In this document: positions 5,529 to 8,501 of the stretch, piece after piece
How positions within the stretch are numbered: position 1 is the first letter of the stretch
Layout: each line of letters starts with the position of its first letter
Source: CAYOMP01 sp964405075
GTDB taxonomy: Bacteria; Bacillota; Clostridia; Lachnospirales; Lachnospiraceae
Assembly: GCA_964405075.1 (NCBI GenBank)
Contig: CAYOMP010000120.1
Span: 1-8,501, forward strand
Direction of reading: 5' to 3'
DNA: 8,501 bases
The notes under the pieces: generated by a model
The model's input: only the letters and a program-made list of their open reading frames with translations
Told to the model about the DNA's origin: nothing
The model's database searches: none
Made by a program: the position numbers and the translations under genes

Positions 5529-5897
5529 TTATAATGCAGTAATCCAAAAACAAATCGCTGAAACAAAGGAAAGTGGTGTCATTATATATTTCTCTTTCTT
5601 ACTTCTTGAAATACAATTCATAACTGTATTTATCGAAAGATATACTGCCATTACAATACATATGATTCGTGTAACGTTATAAGGAAACCACAGTGGTATG
5701 ATTTCTCCCATCTGCAATATAATCACAACAAAAAAAATCTGCATAATAAGTTGTGCTACTAACACAATTCTTAACTTTTTAGTAAAAACTTTATATTGTC
5801 CACCCATTGTTAATTCACCTAACGGCAATCCACAAATCAGAAGAATACTTATTATAATTACAATCAAAAATAAACTTGCACCAATTATTGCTATCAT
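5529..5897 (-). CDS. Small four-helix integral membrane protein, function unknown
   Basis: The 122-residue product is strongly hydrophobic with four predicted membrane helices at about 3-24, 43-62, 73-92 and 106-122. The loop after the first helix carries GLPLGELTMGGQYKV, a motif I associate with small Firmicute membrane proteins of unknown role. Basic residues cluster at 36-43 (KVFTKKLR) and at 98-104 (RSKKEKY). AAAGGGG sits seven bases before ATG 5897. The gene begins 46 bases after the TetR gene and is probably its operon partner and target. No catalytic or transport motif is visible. A role in the cell envelope or drug response would be guesswork. Confidence 0.75.
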   Translation of the reverse strand: MIAIIGASLFLIVIIISILLICGLPLGELTMGGQYKVFTKKLRIVLVAQLIMQIFFVVIILQMGEIIPLWFPYNVTRIICIVMAVYLSINTVMNCISRSKKEKYIMTPLSFVSAICFWITAL

Positions 5898-5943
5898 TAT
5901 TCTGCCCCTTTCAAAACTTTTTGTTTCTTAATTCGACATTTTC

Positions 5944-6523
5944 TTACTCTTTATTTTCATTCCTCAGAATTGCTAAAAACCATTCCTTATCCGGCAGTTT
6001 TATGTTATCTCTTGAAACTAATGTTTCTGCAAATCCCTGAATACTACTGAAAAATAATACAGAAAGTGTCAACGGATCTCCCTGTCTGATTTCTCCTAAT
6101 TCCTGCCCTTTTTCTATATACGGAACACTCATTGTCTCAATATCATGTTCTTTTATCATTTGAGTTGCCCTNNNNNNNNNNTGCATTTATAGCTGCCAAT
6201 CCCATAAAAACAAACATCCTCGATGCAAACTTGTTTTGTGTTGCCACAGTCAGAAACCAATCAACCTGTTTTTCAAAAAACATCATGGGTGATTCACCTT
6301 CAACAGTGTCAATTGTTAGTTTTTCGCAACCAATTTCTACTAATGCTTCATAAAGCGCCAGCTTATTTGGAAAATAATGAAACATCAAACCAGAACTTAT
6401 TCCTGCTTCTTCCGCAATTTTTCTAGTGGATGTTCCATAAAACCCATATCGTATAAAGTGGTTTAATGCGATATCTAGAATTTGCCCTTTTCGCATTTCA
6501 TACTGTTCTTCCTTTTTCGTCAT
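5944..6523 (-). CDS. TetR/AcrR-family transcriptional regulator, interrupted by an assembly gap
   Basis: One TetR gene is split by ten N (6172-6181). The N-terminal part (about 114 residues from ATG 6523) has the TetR helix-turn-helix TSTRKIAEEAGISSGLMFHY at about 31-50, then FPNKLALYEAL. The C-terminal part continues with RATQMIKEHDIETMSVPY and ends at 5944. The two parts are in different frames if exactly ten bases are counted, so the true gap must differ, for example nine or twelve bases. The joined length of about 190-195 residues is normal for TetR. GGAGG lies five bases before ATG 6523; an in-frame TTG at 6535 is less likely. It probably represses itself and the downstream membrane protein through a site near 6621-6636. 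Confidence 0.88.
6172..6181. other. Assembly gap (10 N)
   Basis: Ten undetermined bases lie inside the TetR gene. The number is likely a placeholder, because it breaks a reading frame that otherwise joins two halves of one TetR protein. Confidence 0.95.
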
Positions 6524-6606
6524 GCTTACCTCCAAAATCCAAACACTTCTTTCGTGTTTCCTTTTTCTTAAGTGCTATAATTTTTTTCGTTAAACATATT
6601 TTCTAT

Positions 6607-6636
6607 CCTATATTTATATATTAAGCACTCGCTCAA
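6607..6636 (-). promoter_or_regulatory. Candidate promoter and operator of the tetR unit
   Basis: TTGAGC (6636-6631) and TATAGG (6612-6607) are separated by 18 bases on the minus strand. The -35 overlaps an imperfect palindrome at 6621-6636, TTGAGC-GAGT-GCTTAA on the minus strand, with 5 of 6 paired positions. TetR proteins often bind such short palindromes over their own promoters. The assignment is by position only. Confidence 0.4.
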
Positions 6637-6678
6637 TATTTGTCACGTATTAATTTTAAAATGCCCCTAGACACAGTT

Positions 6679-6709
6679 AAGGAGTGGAATTCTAAGAATC
6701 CCACCCCTT
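6679..6709 (-). terminator. Hairpin downstream of the nucleotidase gene
   Basis: Two 15-base arms (6709-6695 and 6693-6679 on the minus strand) pair fully in minus-strand RNA if two G-U pairs are allowed; on the plus strand these become A-C mismatches. This points to minus-strand RNA, ending the nucleotidase transcript 47 bases after its stop. No U-tract follows, so termination is uncertain, and it may instead protect the 3' end. Confidence 0.45.
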
Positions 6710-6755
6710 CATTTGATAAAGAACTCACTATAAACTCACATCTTCGTACTATTCT

Positions 6756-7277
6756 CTAATCCTTACCGGCAAGTTCTTCTTCAACTTCCTTAAGTCGTTT
6801 TATAGTTTCAGGCACAGAACTAAATAAAATGCCAGTTCCTCCATATGCTTCCCACTCCAAAATATTTTTTTGAAAATCATCAATTAGAATGCAATCTTTG
6901 CCAATTGCATAGTTTTTCTTTTCTTCACGATAAACAATATTCACTTTCAGTTTATCTGTCAATTTTCTATGTGCCCAGGATATTTTGTCTTCACCTGCAG
7001 TAATAATTCCACGTCCAGGTTTTGGAATAGCACTTAGTATTTCGCAAATATCTCCATACTTGTTGTAAATATCAAAAAACATCTCTCTTGTCCCAGGCAT
7101 AAATTCCAACTTATCATAAAAGTGTTCTATTGACTTGACTGCTTCCCAGATTCTATCATCATCAGATTTCTTTTTGTTTGATTGATTCACTGGCTCAATT
7201 CCACACATTTCCCTGATTCCTCTATTGAAATCTGCAAGAACACCATCCATATCAAAATATATTTTACTTATCTTCAT
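6756..7277 (-). CDS. HAD-superfamily 5'(3')-deoxyribonucleotidase (NT5C-like)
   Basis: This 173-residue soluble protein has the four HAD phosphatase motifs. Motif I is FDMDGVLADF with nucleophile Asp9 and acid/base Asp11. Motif II is Ser82 in LSAIPK, motif III is a lysine at 120-121 in REEKKNYA, and motif IV is LIDD with Asp133 and Asp134. The arrangement and length fit bacterial NT5C-type 5'-nucleotidases, which dephosphorylate (deoxy)nucleoside monophosphates in nucleotide salvage. A GAGGG site lies seven bases before ATG 7277. The gene appears to stand alone, with a terminator-like hairpin on each side (6679-6709 and 7335-7361). No clear promoter was identified in the 58 bases before the upstream terminator. 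The fold is secure; the exact substrate is inferred from the family. Confidence 0.85.
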   Translation of the reverse strand: MKISKIYFDMDGVLADFNRGIREMCGIEPVNQSNKKKSDDDRIWEAVKSIEHFYDKLEFMPGTREMFFDIYNKYGDICEILSAIPKPGRGIITAGEDKISWAHRKLTDKLKVNIVYREEKKNYAIGKDCILIDDFQKNILEWEAYGGTGILFSSVPETIKRLKEVEEELAGKD

Positions 7278-7334
7278 TTAGTTACCCTCATAATCTATCT
7301 ATTTATAACTAATACTATTTCATAACATGTACAT

Positions 7335-7361
7335 TAAAAATAACAGCTCAATTTGAGCTGT
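7335..7361 (-). terminator. Intrinsic terminator
   Basis: On the minus strand ACAGCTCAA (7361-7353) and TTGAGCTGT (7351-7343) form a 9-base inverted repeat, in practice a stem of about seven pairs with a small loop, followed by TATTTTTAA. It immediately follows the TGA of the remnant frame at 7361-7519. A weaker T-run on the plus side (CATAATTTTT) could allow bidirectional use. Confidence 0.7.
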
Positions 7362-7653
7362 CATAATTTTTGCCTATTTTCAAACATTTTCTTCCAATCT
7401 TCTATATGTTGATCCATTCCACCTTTACGATTCAAATTCACTCCATAATCGCCAATACCTTTCAAGGAGTGTTCTTTCAAAGATTTTGTTGCAAAAAGTC
7501 TCTTTGTTACAATTAACATTTTGCTAGTAATTATAGCTTAGCAATAGTTACTACATCTTGTACTCTTGTAATATATACAAATATGTACCCTATGCTATTC
7601 TCATCGGCAACTATTATTTTGTATATAATCTTGATATTAAATAAAGAATTAAC
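7361..7653 (-). pseudogene. Probable remnant of a small gene, frameshifted
   Basis: Two overlapping-quality frames on the minus strand look like coding sequence but lack a proper start. The first (7653-7531) contains KIIVADENSIGYIF and TRVQDVVTIAKL and then stops. The second (7519-7361) contains TKRLFATKSLKEHSLKG, then DYGVNLNRKGGMDQHIEDW, ends at a TGA and is followed at once by an intrinsic terminator. Neither has a ribosome binding site. The simplest reading is the decayed 3' part of one gene with a frameshift near 7525-7535, or two unrelated scraps. I do not recognise the family. The rest of this 412-base gap shows nothing else clear. A chance open frame in AT-rich DNA is possible for the first part and less likely for the second. 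Confidence 0.4.
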
Positions 7654-7689
7654 CTATTACATATATTATCCTTGCTTTGTATTTCAAAA

Positions 7690-8328
7690 TTACTCTTCAT
7701 CTTCTACCTCCCCAAAAATTTCCTTTAATTCTTTTGGCTGACCTGTTTTCATATAATCTTCACGAACTTCTTCTCTTTCCTTTTCAGAAAGAGTTAATGG
7801 CTTCTTAAGCTTAATTGAAAATCCATAAATATCCGCTTTACCAATCCAAGGAAGAATATCATTTATATCAGTTAGAGACATATTTTTTTCAAACATCTTC
7901 TCACATGCTTCCATACTAAAAAACGTTCTATCATATTTCAAAATTAATTCTTTAAAATGATATTTATCAATCCATTCTTTAATCTCTCTTGCACCAGCAT
8001 AAAATTTGTCAATTCTTTCAAACGGATCTTCTGTATTATTTAACTCATTCCAAATCTCCTGTCTTCGTTTCTCCATATTAGCTATTGTTTTATCCTGGAA
8101 CTTATCCTCATAAATATCCATGAGAATTGTTGGGTATTTACCGTTTTCGCGAAGCATTAACATGATATGTGTCTCGTCAAGATCATTAGCAAGAATCTCC
8201 CATAAATCCCACGTTTCCTCACTTAAATAATCCCTTCTAAAAGTATAATTATCATCCCCATCTTCATACAAATGCTTGCACATAATATTCAACATATTTG
8301 TTAAATGCTTTGCTTCCTTTGTATTCAT
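7690..8328 (-). CDS. Hypothetical acidic, helical cytoplasmic protein (212 residues)
   Basis: The start at 8328 has a near-perfect AAGGAGG nine bases upstream, and the 212-residue frame has normal codon use, so this is a real gene. I do not recognise a family. It has no signal peptide or membrane segment. It is charged and probably mostly helical, with dense Glu/Lys stretches such as KTIANMEKRRQEIWNEL and LSEKEREEVREDYMK, aromatic-rich parts (EETWDLWEIL, DILPWIGKADIYGF), and an acidic tail ending EVEDEE. The central part reads FERIDKFYAGAREIKEWIDKYHF. It stands alone, with the probable remnant 36 bases downstream and a hairpin cluster upstream. An immunity- or antitoxin-like role is possible for a small acidic protein but nothing shows it directly. 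Confidence 0.75.
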   Translation of the reverse strand: MNTKEAKHLTNMLNIMCKHLYEDGDDNYTFRRDYLSEETWDLWEILANDLDETHIMLMLRENGKYPTILMDIYEDKFQDKTIANMEKRRQEIWNELNNTEDPFERIDKFYAGAREIKEWIDKYHFKELILKYDRTFFSMEACEKMFEKNMSLTDINDILPWIGKADIYGFSIKLKKPLTLSEKEREEVREDYMKTGQPKELKEIFGEVEDEE

Positions 8329-8426
8329 AAATTCGTTCCTCCTTATGCTTTCTAAAATTATTTCTTATTTGTATTAGGACTTATAAATACTCATAAAAGT
8401 CAACTTATAAAATAATTCTATTTTTA

Positions 8427-8501
8427 TACTCAGCGCGAATTGCATCGTAAGCGCTAAATAATCCCCCGTAGGGATATTAGAAATGGCATCCCTAAGGATG
8501 C
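8427..8501. repeat. Cluster of three hairpins at the window edge
   Basis: Three consecutive stems stand out in AT-rich DNA. The first pairs 8427-8436 with 8451-8460 over ten positions in minus-strand RNA, with two G-U pairs that are mismatches on the plus strand. The second is ATCCC/GGGAT at 8461-8475 around a five-base loop. The third is GCATCC-CTAA-GGATGC at 8486-8501, a perfect six-pair stem with a four-base loop that ends exactly at the window edge. No gene overlaps it. It may be a repeated extragenic element, or an RNA or leader upstream of the 212-residue gene. The right boundary is unknown. Confidence 0.5.

Noticed and set aside
8371..8403. Promoter TTGACT ... TAATAC for the 212-residue gene
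   Set aside because: The spacing is 21 bases and no good -10 occurs at 16-18 bases, so I did not call it, although some promoter must lie in this region or beyond.
1..8501. CRISPR array, tRNA or rRNA genes
   Set aside because: I saw no regularly spaced direct repeats, no cloverleaf-like CCA or TTCGA arrangement and no rRNA-like conserved stretches on either strand.

Overview
The window looks like chromosomal or accessory DNA of a low-GC Gram-positive anaerobe, most likely a clostridial/Lachnospiraceae-type Firmicute. The evidence is the strongly AT-rich sequence, near-perfect AGGAGG-type ribosome binding sites, TTGACA/TATAAT-type promoters, and protein families typical of that group (WYL, PadR, TetR, a Gram-positive-type AbiEi and an ABC-F relic). 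The genus cannot be fixed from the sequence alone. Every supported gene lies on the minus strand, so the text below follows transcription order from right to left within each block.

Layout from the left edge: a gene fragment that runs off the window (1-184) sits directly behind a WYL-domain regulator (201-1193) and appears to carry a one-base frameshift near its start. Next is a two-gene unit, a PadR regulator (2402-2932) followed by an S33-like alpha/beta hydrolase (1373-2338). A perfect 25-bp palindrome overlaps its promoter. Between 3018 and 3802 there is no intact gene. It holds a structured, relatively GC-rich intergenic element and the wreck of an ABC-F ribosome-protection gene. That wreck keeps a candidate promoter, a roughly 270-nt leader with an attenuator-like hairpin, the first 48 or so codons and a strong terminator, but has lost the rest of the gene.

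The centre is an AbiE type IV toxin-antitoxin (phage abortive infection) operon: abiEi (4683-5225) and abiEii (3879-4682), joined as TAA-ATG with no spacer. Its strong promoter is flanked by two copies of an inverted repeat with identical 13-bp spacers, a good candidate for the AbiEi operator. To the right is a TetR regulator interrupted by a 10-N assembly gap (5944-6523), followed by a four-helix membrane protein (5529-5897). Then come a HAD-fold 5'-nucleotidase of the NT5C type (6756-7277), a probable gene remnant followed by an intrinsic terminator (7335-7653), an unrecognised acidic 212-residue protein (7690-8328), and a run of three hairpins at the right edge (8427-8501).

Taken together this is a mosaic of small, self-contained modules: regulator plus target, toxin plus antitoxin, and decayed resistance gene. 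Such a layout is typical of a chromosomal hotspot for gene gain and loss. No transposase, integrase, tRNA, rRNA or CRISPR array is visible. The most interesting signals are the AbiE operator pair, the ABC-F relic with its regulatory parts, the PadR palindrome and the two structured intergenic elements.
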